From: Micropterix aruncella
Taxonomy: Eukaryota; Arthropoda; Insecta; Lepidoptera; Micropterigidae
Direction of reading: 5' to 3'
Length of the DNA: 64,000 nt
NCBI GenBank assembly: GCA_944548615.1
Contig: OX155980.1
Coordinates: 37,950,381-38,014,380 of the forward strand
The position numbers were made by a program, and so were the translations under genes. The notes under the pieces are model-generated. The model saw nothing but the letters and a program-made list of their open reading frames with translations, did not search any database and was not told the origin of the DNA. Position 1 is the stretch's first letter; every line of letters begins with the position of its first letter. Of this stretch, positions 1-10,975 are shown in pieces.

Positions 1-1009
1 ACGCATCGATCTTTTTTATTCGATGACAAATCCTAATTCACTTGTAATAAACAAAAAGTTGGGTACGAACGTGAACTATACATAAAGAACTATTTATTAT
101 TAATCAAGAACTTTTGAAAAGTCTTATTTTTACTGTATTTAAGCTTTATTATGTACATAAGTCGAAGAAAAATCGAGATTCGATAGTCGAAGATAAATCG
201 AAAAATCGAGATCATTCATACATAATTCTTCACTTTAAGGCATTTTTTGGGTGGCAAAGTGGCATAGTGTTATTTCTCCCTGACCGTAGAGAGAAAAACG
301 AGGAAAATATTGTTTTATAATATTTGGGCTAGGGTCAATGTGCGTCTCCTTTTCATCCGTTAAATAAGCTTTGCCAACAATCAAAATTATTTCATAATTT
401 GTTTGCAACTCTCTGCATAACTCTGTACATAACTCTATATGTAGGTACGATAACTCGACTGCCGAACATTACACGCAGGCGATCGACTACGACCGCTAAA
501 GCAAGGGAAGCGGCAGCGTATAATGGAATCAATTTAACACTAAAACTCTTTTTTTGACGTTTTCTATCATATACATCCCGAAAACGAGATAAAGTGTATG
601 TCTCTCTCTACGCACGATATCTTAAGAATTATTCTCCGATTAAAAAAAACTGTTTTGTGTATCAATGAGATTAACGTCAAGACTTACGATTTACATTAGG
701 GGTTGATGCTTCTCTATATTCTACAGTTGATCGTTGGTGTACTGAGTTCCCTATATTCTACTAACCTCGCTCGGGTCCCCCTACAACGTCAGTCATTGAA
801 GAAATGGTAAATAAGTGAAAAAAATTGTTTTGGCGGATCGCCGTGTCACAGTTTCTTTTATTGCTAAAGAAATGAAAATTTTCTATAGGTAGTGCGCATA
901 GTAGGTATTTTACATGATCGCTCAGGGATGACAAAATATCCGCACGTTGGATACCTAGAATTTTTACGGACGCGCAGAAAAAAAATACAACCCCCTTTGC
1001 ATTTGTTAC
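1..1009. other. Unassigned AT-rich sequence
   Basis: Short open frames only, none with a recognisable motif. TE-like fragments may be present, and the part after about 880 may belong to the LINE that follows, but I cannot support a call. Confidence 0.4.
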
Positions 1010-1337
1010 AACAGGATCCTGACCGGTTTTTCTGGATTCATAACTATAAACCGAATATACCTTGGTCAGAATGGCACTGGTCTGGTGTATAGCAGTACAA
1101 CCATGAGCGATGTGGACTTGAAGAAGTCTCTCTTGCGGGGAGATTAAGACAGCCACCGTATGGCTCATGTTATTGGTCTTAAATGCCAGAATGATTGGAC
1201 AACAATTGGGTACTTTTGCATTCCGCCTCCGGTGCACTGGCAGGTAATGCTCTACGAATGGACGCCAGAGATGTTGAAATTTTATTTGAATGGTTCTCAC
1301 CATTCAAATAATTAATTCACCATACACTTCAAGACCC

Positions 1338-2033
1338 CAGTAACCTCGCTTGTTGGAGCTATGCCGAGGATAGTTCATGTCCCCTTTGTAGCAATACCTC
1401 TTGCACAGCTAGGCATATTCTAGCTGGCTGCAAGGTGACCTTAGATCAAGGATGGTACATTTACCGCCATGACAAAGTCCTCGCTGTTATTCGCAAGGTA
1501 ATTAGCCTCTCAGTGGCTCGTGCCAACAAGGGTTTGACACTACCCTCCAAACCCCCAATACAGTTTGTGCGGGATTGCTCTAAGGGCAAAAAACATTTAA
1601 CTACAAAACCTTTCTCAATAATCGAGAAAGCTTCAGATTGGATTCTGGAGGTCGATTCGGTCTCTAAACAGTATAAATTCCCTGAAAGTCTCGAATGCAC
1701 AGCCCTCCGTCCAGATATAACTATTTACTCTCTATCTATTGTAGAATTAACTGTTCCATATGGGAATCAAATATCCCAAAAGACTACGAGTACAAATTAA
1801 ATAAATACCATGATCTCGCAAATGCCGTCACCCGGAACGGCTTCACTGTTCACCTTCACGCGGTGGAAGTTGGCGCTCGTGGCCTGCCAGATAAATCTCT
1901 GTTTCACCTCTTTAAAGATCTTGGTCTTTCCCGAAAAATAATCAACTCTTTTCTAGAAAAAATATCTAAAACCGCGATTTTCGCATCTCAAATTCTATGG
2001 CTTCGAAGGGGGAGTGAATGGGTGGTAAGGTGA
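1338..2033 (+). pseudogene. Degraded zinc-knuckle / restriction-like endonuclease end of LINE ORF
   Basis: The first frame is open at 1435-1800 and the second at 1695-2033; together they read through the knuckle, the putative catalytic RPD...ELT residues, and the closing Trp-rich tail ILWLRRGSEW. The +1 change near 1780 separates ELTVPYG from the KYHDLANAVTRNGF helix. The C-terminal pieces of many fish and invertebrate LINE proteins share the sequence ELTVPWE...VEVGCRGF, which is why I call this family. It is a fragment, with no start and no RT. Confidence 0.65.
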
Positions 2034-2073
2034 CGCTCACATGTGGCAAGACAGCTGTCTTAAACCTACCACA

Positions 2074-2690
2074 AATGGAGTTGTAAACTACAACGGGCGA
2101 ACCCGTCACCTCAGAAAGTTTTAACGTGAAGTTAACGCAGAAGACTTGGACTAAACAGTCCACCGTCAAGCTCCGCCACATGCCCGTAAGAGGCCAACGC
2201 CTTATTTGCGAGATAACCAGGTATGAGCGACCAGATTACTCCGGTCTCTCGACTGGTTACGAGTTCGAGATCGCTTGCGTGGTCCTCTCTCGTACTAAGC
2301 GGTGAAACGGTGTAAATAGAATCTATCGCGGACCACGGCGTCCTTTGCCCGGTTCTTCACCCAGGATCGGGTAGCCGATGGTCGTTTCAAGAGCAGTTGC
2401 CATAAGGTCCGCAACCACCCCCGCTCTATAGGAAACAGTACTGCTTCCAGACTCCCCCGACTGTTAGTCCAGAATGCACAATGCACACGTCTTACATCGC
2501 ACGGTGCGCCGACCGTCCAGGAGCGCCAGAAGATTGACTCTTAGGGGAAACTGGCCCTAAGGCCAGAGTTCTGCCTGGACTCGCACTTCATGCATAGAGG
2601 CCGCCGGATGGTTGTTGACCCGTGAGTGTGACCAACCCTGAACAAACTGAGTCTTCGTGGCCAACTCAGTAAGGGCCCATTAGCACCCCG
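2074..2690 (+). mobile_element. GC-rich retroposon-like repeat, copy i (13-bp TSD)
   Basis: A 617-bp GC-rich block interrupts the LINE. TAAACCTACCACA occurs at 2061-2073 and again at 2691-2703, a perfect 13-bp target duplication. The block begins near GTTGTAAACTACAACGGGCG and ends AAGGGCCCATTAGCACCCCG. It has no terminal inverted repeat, poly-A tail or long coding frame. It matches 46703-47360 (+) and 16254-16945 (-) closely. Variable-length target duplications favour a retroposon. Its class is unknown to me. Confidence 0.75.
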
Positions 2691-2825
2691 TAAACCTACC
2701 ACAGCCTATCGTTAGTCCGAAATCCACTGCTCACCCCCCAGAAGTGTAAAAAATACTATTATGATGGGCCCGACTCCGGTCGGTGAATTCCATGGCAGCT
2801 CCGTTTGTATTTTATTTTATTTATT

Positions 2826-3549
2826 TATTTACCATTACGATCCTGAAACATAACAATGGTCCATGGCCTGGAAACGATTATCACCTACAACTCCTATCTA
2901 TTTCCGATATTAAAGAACAACTGAGATGTCGAAAATTGATTACGACGACGCGGTAGTAGCCGTAGGAATGTTTAGGTGATCGGGAAGTTTTTTAGGGAGG
3001 GTATTTTATGTTAAAAAAAATGATATGGTATATCAAGAGTATAAACCTAAAAGGTGACTTCATCATACTCATCTCATCACATTTTATTGAAAGGCGTAGT
3101 ATACCTACATACATATAAACTCTAAGTCGTATAAGAACATAATTTAAAAAGAAGTAACGTATTATCTTAATGAAAGCTAATAAAGAAATAATAATCCAAG
3201 TGAATCGTGTTTGTTGCGTATAAACGGTGTAGACTGTAGCGTAAAGGTACGGATGAGCTTGTGTACTTTTGACGGTATGGGTGTGTGTCAGTATGTGTGA
3301 AAGTTCTTTTTTACTATTTTGTCTATAAATTCATTGTGTGTGAAGCAAAAAATGTCAACAGTTTTAAAATGCCCATTGTATGTTCGCATCGACGGATTAA
3401 TAATGAATTTTTGGCGTATTTGGTGTGATATCATGGCACGAAGAAACTTTTTGGATCGCGAGTCTGACGGGAAGGAGCGTAAGTATGGTGTGCTATACTA
3501 TATATGGGATATCGACATTATAGTGGACGACTTGTTTGTTTGTTTCTAC
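2826..3549. other. Unassigned AT-rich sequence
   Basis: No recognisable gene. Short frames at 3319-3561 and 3504-3689 show no motif and lie partly under the SINE described next. Confidence 0.4.
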
Positions 3550-3806
3550 TATTTATTGTGAAATTTCACAATTGGCGGATTTATTCTTATACGACAATCT
3601 CTTACAACCAACCCTACCATAAATGTATGTTTGCGTGTAGCATGTGTGGATGTGTGTATCTTATTATTGCATCCGATCGACAGAATTGATATGCAATTCC
3701 ATTAATTTTATCCTAACGGAAAATGGTATCCCAGCCGGGAATCAAACCCGCAACCTTTCAATGTAAGATCAGGCGACCTATAGTCACTATGCCACCGGAC
3801 CGTGTG
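3550..3806 (-). mobile_element. tRNA-derived SINE
   Basis: Read on the - strand from 3806, the head looks like a tRNA: an A-box-like TGGCATAGTGA (3784-3794) and a B-box-like GGTTTGATTCC (3738-3748) at normal spacing, within a GGTTGCGGGTTTGATTCCCG arm. It lacks a proper acceptor stem, so it is a pol III-type SINE head and not a working tRNA. It abuts the LINE relic at 3807, where it seems to have landed. The 3' end (about 3550) is a guess. Confidence 0.6.
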
Positions 3807-4720
3807 ACTTTGTTCAGGAAAGACACATCCGCAATTTTTCGTCGATTTGCAAGATGTTCCATGTGATAAACTGTTCCACTCTCGTATGTCAAAAAGGAAT
3901 TTTGGAAGCGAAAATTCAAGTGCCGTAAAATATTTTCTCTATACGACCCGGTTGTTGTATACGAGCGGATAAGGGGAACCGAATATTGGAGGTAAATTCT
4001 AATATCTTTTTGTACAAATGCAGCATAGACTATCTTGAGGTATTGGATGTTCGTAAATAGTTTAAAAACTCGCGGTATAAACCCATAAATGCTGTAGGCT
4101 CGATCCACCATCGTATCAATTTGCTTTTCGAGTGTCACCTTAGGTGGCGAACTTTCTCCATCTCCTGTATCGAATCCCTGTCGATTTTGTAGAGGACTTA
4201 AACCAAGCTCATATTTCTGGACAACGTAATCTTGTAGCACTTACTAACATTAATAGGGAGTTTAAGCTGATGCCAGAACAGTTTAGATCGATTAATATTC
4301 TCTTGAATGCCAAGATAAACCACCGTACATCTCACTCCTGAGCAGATTTTTAGTTCATGGACATATAATAAATATTCTATGGTTTTAAAGCAATTTCCGA
4401 TGTCGTTGATGTACACATTAAATAACAACGGTCCAAGCTGTGGTCCTTGGGGAATCCGAGATGGTAACTTTATGAGGCAAGACTTGTTTCCACCAGTAAC
4501 AACTGCCTGCCTACGCTAGAGGTACCCACATATATTAAATTCAAGCCATCGCAATAGATTGCCATGCATACCCATTGATGCCGATCTATCCATCAATATG
4601 GAATGATCAACGCGGTCGAATGCCTTAAAAAGTCTGTATAAATCACGTCTACCTGAACGCTTCCGTCTATGTGTTAAGGGTGTAGTCAGTGAATTGAGCA
4701 AGCTTAGTGACCACCGATCG
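3807..4720 (-). mobile_element. Jockey-type LINE reverse transcriptase relic
   Basis: On the - strand, 4516-4701 gives FKAFDRVDHSILMDR and LLRWLEFNICGYL, and 4198-4428 gives LLFNVYINDIGNCFKT with INVSKCYKITLSRN, the middle and thumb of a non-LTR RT. The catalytic YADD box has decayed (LLYVHELKI). A downstream piece reads ILRHLNFRFQNS and NRRKIADVSFLNKV, the usual C-terminus, before the SINE breaks it. Frames shift several times, so it is a fossil. Confidence 0.7.
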
Positions 4721-5670
4721 TAATTACTTTCATGTACCTATGCGGTAGTGTTATGTAAGCAGTAAAAATATGAGCTGTTTCCATTAATATCTGACTAGAC
4801 TCTGCAATAAAAAATTAACCCCGCTTGCCCCCTCTTTTATTGTGCCCCTCGCCCCATACATGTTAAACAAAACAAGATTATTTCCTAACTTTTGACTAAT
4901 ATAGGCTAGGTGAGATCAAGAAAGCTCGGTAGTTGCCAAATTTCCTGTCGAAGGCTTAATAGCGATATTTGTTGATGACATACATACAAACAAACGGACA
5001 GACGCTCATAAATTTTATTAGGCTTGGAGGGGGGGGGGGGGGAGAAAGAAGAAGCAACTGAAATCTTTTGGTTACAGATAAAGTTGTCGGGGGGGGGGGG
5101 GAGAATAATATTTAGGTTTTTTTTATATATCTGTTTTATGGCTGTTGTAATGGATTGTTCTGAATTGGTGAAGACTTGTTTAATCGTGAAATCGAATAAT
5201 AATTTTGTACCTGTATTAACTATGTAGATTTTCGATTTATTTTACACTTGCAGTAATAAGTTAATAGTAAAAACACATGTTAAAAAACAAGCTTTTATTA
5301 AAAGGCTCTGTTCCGAACTAACCTAGGGTACAGCAGCCATGAATGAGTCATAATTGAATGCGCATGAAAAAAATCCTTTCTGCGCCGTCGACCGTTGAAG
5401 AGTGCCCTCGTTGGAAGCCAGCTCTGGGTGCAGAATCAGGTCATGCTCACCATAAAAATGCATTGTCATCGGAACTGAACCAACATGTAAAATTTTAACT
5501 ACATAGGTTAAGAGTAAGTGGTTCTAATTCTGTTTGCAAGATTTGACTCAAACAAACATACTGACAAACATTGCAAGGTAAATAAAAGGTTGTAAAAAAA
5601 TAATAGTAGTGAAAATCACAGAATTATATAAAGGGAATACTTAACATAGAAAAAGTGTTTTTATCCCTAA
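4721..5670. other. Unassigned sequence with two G tracts
   Basis: No gene seen. Poly-G runs lie at 5029-5041 and 5089-5101, about 60 bp apart, within a possible short duplication (GGAGGGG...GGAGA). The open frame 5024-5227 is a product of these. Confidence 0.4.
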
Positions 5671-8600
5671 CTAGCTGTTTCCCGCGGCTTCGCACGCGTT
5701 AAATTTGGGTTAAGATAGATCCCTTTTTCCCAGTCAAGTGGTAAGTTTTTGCGTGTAATATATAAAGGTATCTAACGTCCTTCTCTGTAGGTACTCCTGT
5801 CAATATGTACTTCATGATGATCAACTAAGTAATTAAGGCGTGAAGATGTGACGATCGCGGTGCTTGCGCTACGCATGTTAACGAGACAAATGATGAATTT
5901 ATAATGAGGTTCTAGCGCCTTCTCACGTCCGGGAACCGTCGCGCGCGACTTCTATTTTGATTTTTAGGGTTATTTACCCCTTCTCACCCCCTAAGTGGTA
6001 GATTTTAGAAAAATATGACACATGCATTTGCTTATTTGTTTATTATCATTTAAATCCCTTTTCGCCACATTAGGGGTTTGCCTAAATGTTTATTAGAGTA
6101 TACAATTTCCATCTAATATCGTTTCTCCATACAAATTTTAAACCCCTTTTCACGCCTTTAGGGGTTGAATTGTGAAAAAACGCGAAAGACGTATTTAATT
6201 ATTTGTTTATTAGAGTTATCCTACAAAGTTTCAAAATAAAAAGTCCATCTAATATCGTTTCTCCATACAAACTTAAACACCCCTTTTTACGCCTTTAGGG
6301 GTGAAATTTAAAAAAAATACGAAACACATATTTGCTTAGATGGTTTTTAAAGTTCTCCTACAAAGTTCATCTAATATCGTTTTTTCATACAAATTTTGAA
6401 ACCCCGTTTCACCCCTTTAGGGGTTGAATTGTGAAAAAACACAAAATACATATTTGCTTATTTGTTTATTCGAGTAATCTTACAAAGTTTCGAATTAAAA
6501 AGTATATCTATATCGTTTTCCATACAAATTTCGAAACCCCTTTTCACCCCTTTAGTTGTGGAATTTTGAAAACATATGAAACACGTGTTTCCTTATTTAT
6601 TTATTAGAGTGACCTTACAAAGTTTCGAAATAAAAAGTCTATCTAAAATCGTTTATCCATACAAACTTTAAAACCCCGTTTTACCCCTCTAAGGGCGAAA
6701 TTTTGAAAAACCATGAAAGACCCATTTGTTTATTTGATTATGAGAGTAATATTACAAAGTTTTGATTTAAAAAGTCTATCTGTATCGTTTCTCCAACAAA
6801 TTGTATAACCCCTTTTCACCCGTTTAGGGGTTGAATTTTGAAAAACCACGAAAGACGTATTTTCTTACTTTTTTATTAGAGTAATCCTTCGAATTTTCGA
6901 AATAAAAAGCACATCTAAAGTTGTTTATTCATACAAAGTGTGGAACCCTGTTTCACCCCTTTAGGGGTAGAATTAAAAAAAAAAATAAACACCTATTTTT
7001 ATATTTGTTTAATAGAGTAACCTTACAAAGTTTCGAATTAAAAAAACCATCAATAACGTTTCTTCATAATAATTTTATATCCCCTTTCCACCCCTTTAGG
7101 GGTTGAATTTTGGAAAAACCACGAAAAACGCATATTGTTATTTTTTTATTACAGTACTCCTACAGGAATTCGAAATTAAAAGCACGTCTAATATTGTTCA
7201 TTCATACAAATTTTGAAACCCCGTTTCACCCCTTGAGGGGTTGAACTTTGAAAAAACATGAAACATTTTCTTATTTGTTTATTAGAGTAAACTTACAAAG
7301 TTTCGAATTAAAAAGTACATCTATATCGTTTCTCCATACAAAAATCGAAACACCTTTTCACCCCTTTAGGGGCTGAATTTTGAAAAAATATGATACACGT
7401 GTTTCCTTATTTATTTATTAGAGTAATCTTACAAAGTTTCGAAATAAAAAGCACATCTAATATTGTTCATTCATACAAATTTTGAAACCCCGTTTCACCC
7501 CTTTAGGGGTTGAATTTTGAAAAAACATGAAACACCTGTTTTCTTATTTGTTTATTAGAGTAATCTTACAAAGTTTCAAATTAAAAAGTACATCTACATA
7601 TATCGTTTCTTCATAAAAAAATGGAAACCCTTTTTCACCCCTTTAGGGGTTGAATTTTCAAAAAATATGAAACACGTGTTTCCTTATTTATTTATTAGAG
7701 TAATCTTACAAACTTTCGAAATAAAAAGTCCATCTAAAATCGTTTATCCATACAAACTTTAACCCCCGTATTACCCCTTTAGGGGCGGAATTTTGAAAAA
7801 CCATAAAACACCTATTTGATTATTTGTTTATAAGAGTAATCTTAAAATGTTTCGAATTAAAAAGTACATCTATATCGATTTTCCATACAAACTTTGGAAC
7901 CCCTTTTCACCCCTTTAGGGGTTGAACTTTGAAAAAATATGATACACGAGTTACCTTATTTATTTATTAGATTAATCTTACAAAGTTTCGAAATAAAAAG
8001 CACATCTAATATTGTTCATTCATACAAATTTTGAAACCCCGTTTCACCCCTTTAGGGGTTGAATTTTGAAAAAACATGAAACACCTGTTTTCTTATTTGC
8101 TTATTAGAGTAATCTTACAAAGTTTCGCATTAAAAAGTACATCTATATCGTTTCTTCATAAAAAAAATCGAAACCCTTTTTCACCCCTTTAGGGGTTGAA
8201 TTTTTAAAAAATATGAAAAACGTGTTTCTTTATTTATTTATTAAAGTAATCATACAAACTTTCGAAATAAAAAGTCCAACTAAAATCGTTTATCCATACA
8301 ATTTTTAAACCCCCGTATTACCCCTTTAGGGGCGGAATTTTGAAAAACCATAAAACATCTATTTGATTATTTGTTTATAAGAGTAATTTTAAAAAGTTTC
8401 GAATTAAAAAGTACATCTATATCGATTTTCCATACAAACTTTGGAACCCCTTTTCACCCCTTTAGGGGTTGAATTTTGAAAAAATATGATACACGTGTTA
8501 CCTTATTTATTTATTAGAGTAATCACACAAAGTTTCGAAATAAAAAGCACATCTAATATTGTTCATTCATACAAATTTTGCAACCCCGTTTCACCCCTTT

Positions 8601-9172
8601 AGGGGTTGAATTTTGAAAAAACATGAAACACCTGTTTTCTTATTTGTTTATTAGAGTAATCTTAAAAAGTTTCGAATTAAAAAGTACATCTATATCGTCT
8701 CTCTATAAAAATTTCGAAACCCCTTTTCACCACTTTAGGGGTTGAATTTTGAAAAAATATGAAACACGTGTTTCCTTATTTATTTATTAGAGTAATCTTA
8801 CAAACTTTCGAAATAAAAAGTCCATCTAAAATCGCTTGTCCATACAAATTTTAAACCCTCGTTTTTCCCCTTTAAGGGTAGAATTTTGAAAAAACTTGAA
8901 ACACCTATTTCCTTATTTGTTTATTAGAGTAGTCTTTCAAAGTTTCGAATTAAAAAGTACATCTATATAGGTTTTCCATACAAACTGTGAAACCCCTTTT
9001 CACCCCTTTAGGGGTTGAATTTCGAAAAATCCGCCCTTAGTGAGCGTTTGCGTCCTAAAAGGAACCTATGTTAAAAATTTCAGCTTTCTAGGTCTAAGAG
9101 TTTGGGCTGGGCGTTGATGAGTCAGTCAATGAATGAATGAATGAATCGGAACTTCTCTCTTTATATATGAGA
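5671..9172 (-). mobile_element. Non-autonomous Helitron with internal tandem array
   Basis: Read on the - strand the element starts A|TCTCATATATAAAGAG (TC at 9172-9171) and ends CAGCTAG|T (CTAG at 5671-5674), the Helitron rule of insertion between A and T without target duplication. A CGCG...CGCG hairpin just before the 3' end (5681-5700, CCCGCGGCTTCGCACGCG on the + strand) fits the usual terminal hairpin. It codes for nothing; its body is the 137-bp array at about 5990-9035. It depends on a helicase supplied in trans. Confidence 0.72.
5990..9035. repeat. About 23 tandem copies of a 137-bp unit with four-unit higher-order pattern
   Basis: The motif CCCCTTTAGGGG followed by TTGAATTTTGAAAAA recurs at about 6072, 6168, 6296, 6417, 6554, 6690, 6828, 6962, 7095, 7234, 7369, 7505, 7645, 7781, 7917, 8054, 8191, 8329, 8464, 8601, 8737, 8873 and 9010. 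Spacing is 135-140 from about 6554 on and shorter at the left edge. Units at 7369, 7917 and 8464 share private variants, as do 7505 with 8054 and 7781 with 8329. This is a four-unit period of about 547 bp. Each unit holds the palindrome CCCCTTTAGGGG. Confidence 0.88.
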
Positions 9173-10975
9173 TTACTATACGATACATAAGGAAGCCATT
9201 CTTCAAAGTATCTAGGGTTGTGTCGCAATCATCGGCACATCTAGATCCACGTCATATTCGCAGTAATATAAAGGTCATGTCGCCAATCAAACTTTCTTGA
9301 CTGTAGAACAGTTAAATTTTCGTAATTGTATATACCTACTGAAATGGTTCATTAATAGCTAAAGCCTCAGTCACTAGTCATTGGTTGGTAATGCTACTAG
9401 AAGTATTTTACAGATGTGAGATAGTGCTGAATTTGGCAGGCCATTTTTCGAACCCTTACTTTTTCTTTAGGTGGAAGTCACATAGTAATAATGATCCGCT
9501 GGATCGCGATGTACAACTAGCAAGGCGATGTCTATTAGTTCAAGTTGTGGTATTTGTATTTCTCATACGGAGCAGTAATTTTATTGTGATTTATTTTGTA
9601 TTTGAGTTTTTTCTCGGGTTACATATCGCGCACAAGTTATATAGGTAGCCGAGGGTGGATCGCTTTGTTTTTCTTCAGAATTTTAAAACCTCCCTAGACG
9701 GAAAATATGTACTACGGTATATACGAGCAGATCAAGGGAAAAATAAAAAATATATTTTTTGGTTAAGTACTGCCGCAAGGGGAATGCACTTCAGGTGTCC
9801 GAGATTTTTTATTGTAAAAAGTCAAAAATATTTTTGTTACAGGAAAACAGGCAGTTAGTATTTTATAATGTTTATATGAGAGGACGTATAATTGTAAGCT
9901 TTTGGTCACAACTAAAAACTCCACACACATTTACCAGTATATTTTTAGAATTAAATCAAGATAAACCTAAAAAATCGTCGGAATTTCAGTGGACTGTAAT
10001 TTTTTTTAAATTTTATTTTATTATTATTAAGGAAACTTACAGCTATTACAGGAGGAATATCAGAATTTTATTTATAGACTACAATGCCAGTTAAAAGTTT
10101 CCACTTAAAGATAGTAAAAATATACAGTCGCCTAGGAATGGGATCACCTTTGGTGTTTGAAAATTGGCATGTGGTTTTGTAAATCCAGACGATTTCTTAT
10201 AAACCTATCTCCATATGGTCCGCAGACACCATGAGATGTTTCGCTGACTATTTTGAGCATTCGTTCTATAGTTTAGTACGGCAGGAAAAACCCTTGATAG
10301 TAGGCGTTATTGCAGTCCTCTGAAGGGGTGGCAGGATAAAACGAGACACAGGAAAACTGGAATTGCCTCTATATCTGTCTGTAGTCTATATCTGTCTGTC
10401 TCCTCTATACTGCTATATAGGGTTAGCGAACAGATTCGACAGGGCGGGAAGGGGGAGCTGCAATCTACGTACATTGATTTAGTCGCTACTTACTATTCGG
10501 TAATCATAATGTTGGTTATTTAGTAATATTTAAATCTCAGAAAAACAATTATTTTGAGTCTAAAATAATCTAACAAAAATTAAAACTTTTCCATTATTTG
10601 AGATTTTACAAAGCATTTTGTTTTAAAAAGTAGCGTTAAACATAAATGTCTGTGTTGTTATGGACTTTTTTCTATATTGAGATATAAGACCTAAAATTTA
10701 TATAGGCGACGAAGTGCACGATCCGGGTTTAAATTATGACGTCACAAGGCATTACCAGGAGCATTTTTTTCCGTATATATTTTCCATAACCTTTCATTCC
10801 AAACATTGAAACTGCCCAATGCGAATGCGGCCCATGCGCCCTTTCAACACAAAATGGTTGAAGATTGCACGAGAGGGTGAATAAAATGGCGGCATTTCAT
10901 CCCCTGTCTATGGCGTGAGCTTATTTAACTCAGCGCCGATGTAACAACAAAAAAATAAACCATCGATGTGGCGGG
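9173..10975. other. Unassigned sequence
   Basis: Open frames at 9385-9648 and 9655-10094 are AT-rich and show no motif, codon bias or splice context that would make them convincing. No repeat end is recognised. Confidence 0.4.

Larger units (their letters stand above)
1010..2825 (+). mobile_element. RLE-type LINE relic (copy A), interrupted by a GC-rich repeat
   Basis: The region 1335-2033 carries the C-terminus of a LINE polyprotein in two frames. A CCHC-type knuckle (CPLCSNTSCTARHILAGC) is followed by RYDKVL-like residues (WYIYRHDKVL), then RPDITIYSLSIVELTVPYG, a PD-(D/E)XK restriction-like endonuclease pattern, and VEVGARGLPDKSL. Known: R2/NeSL/Hero-type LINEs end this way. A second copy lies at 25950-26770 on the - strand. 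The matching parts extend upstream to about 1010 and downstream to the shared 3' end near 2740-2800 (ATGATGGGCCCGACTCCGG), after the inserted repeat at 2074-2690. There is a frameshift near 1785 and no RT domain, so it is dead. Confidence 0.72.

Noticed and set aside
761..1303. 180-codon open frame on the - strand
   Set aside because: It is antisense to a LINE segment that recurs at 26560-26770, so it is an antisense shadow of a repeat.
3729..3805. Possible tRNA gene
   Set aside because: A and B boxes are present but the acceptor stem does not pair; it is the head of a SINE.
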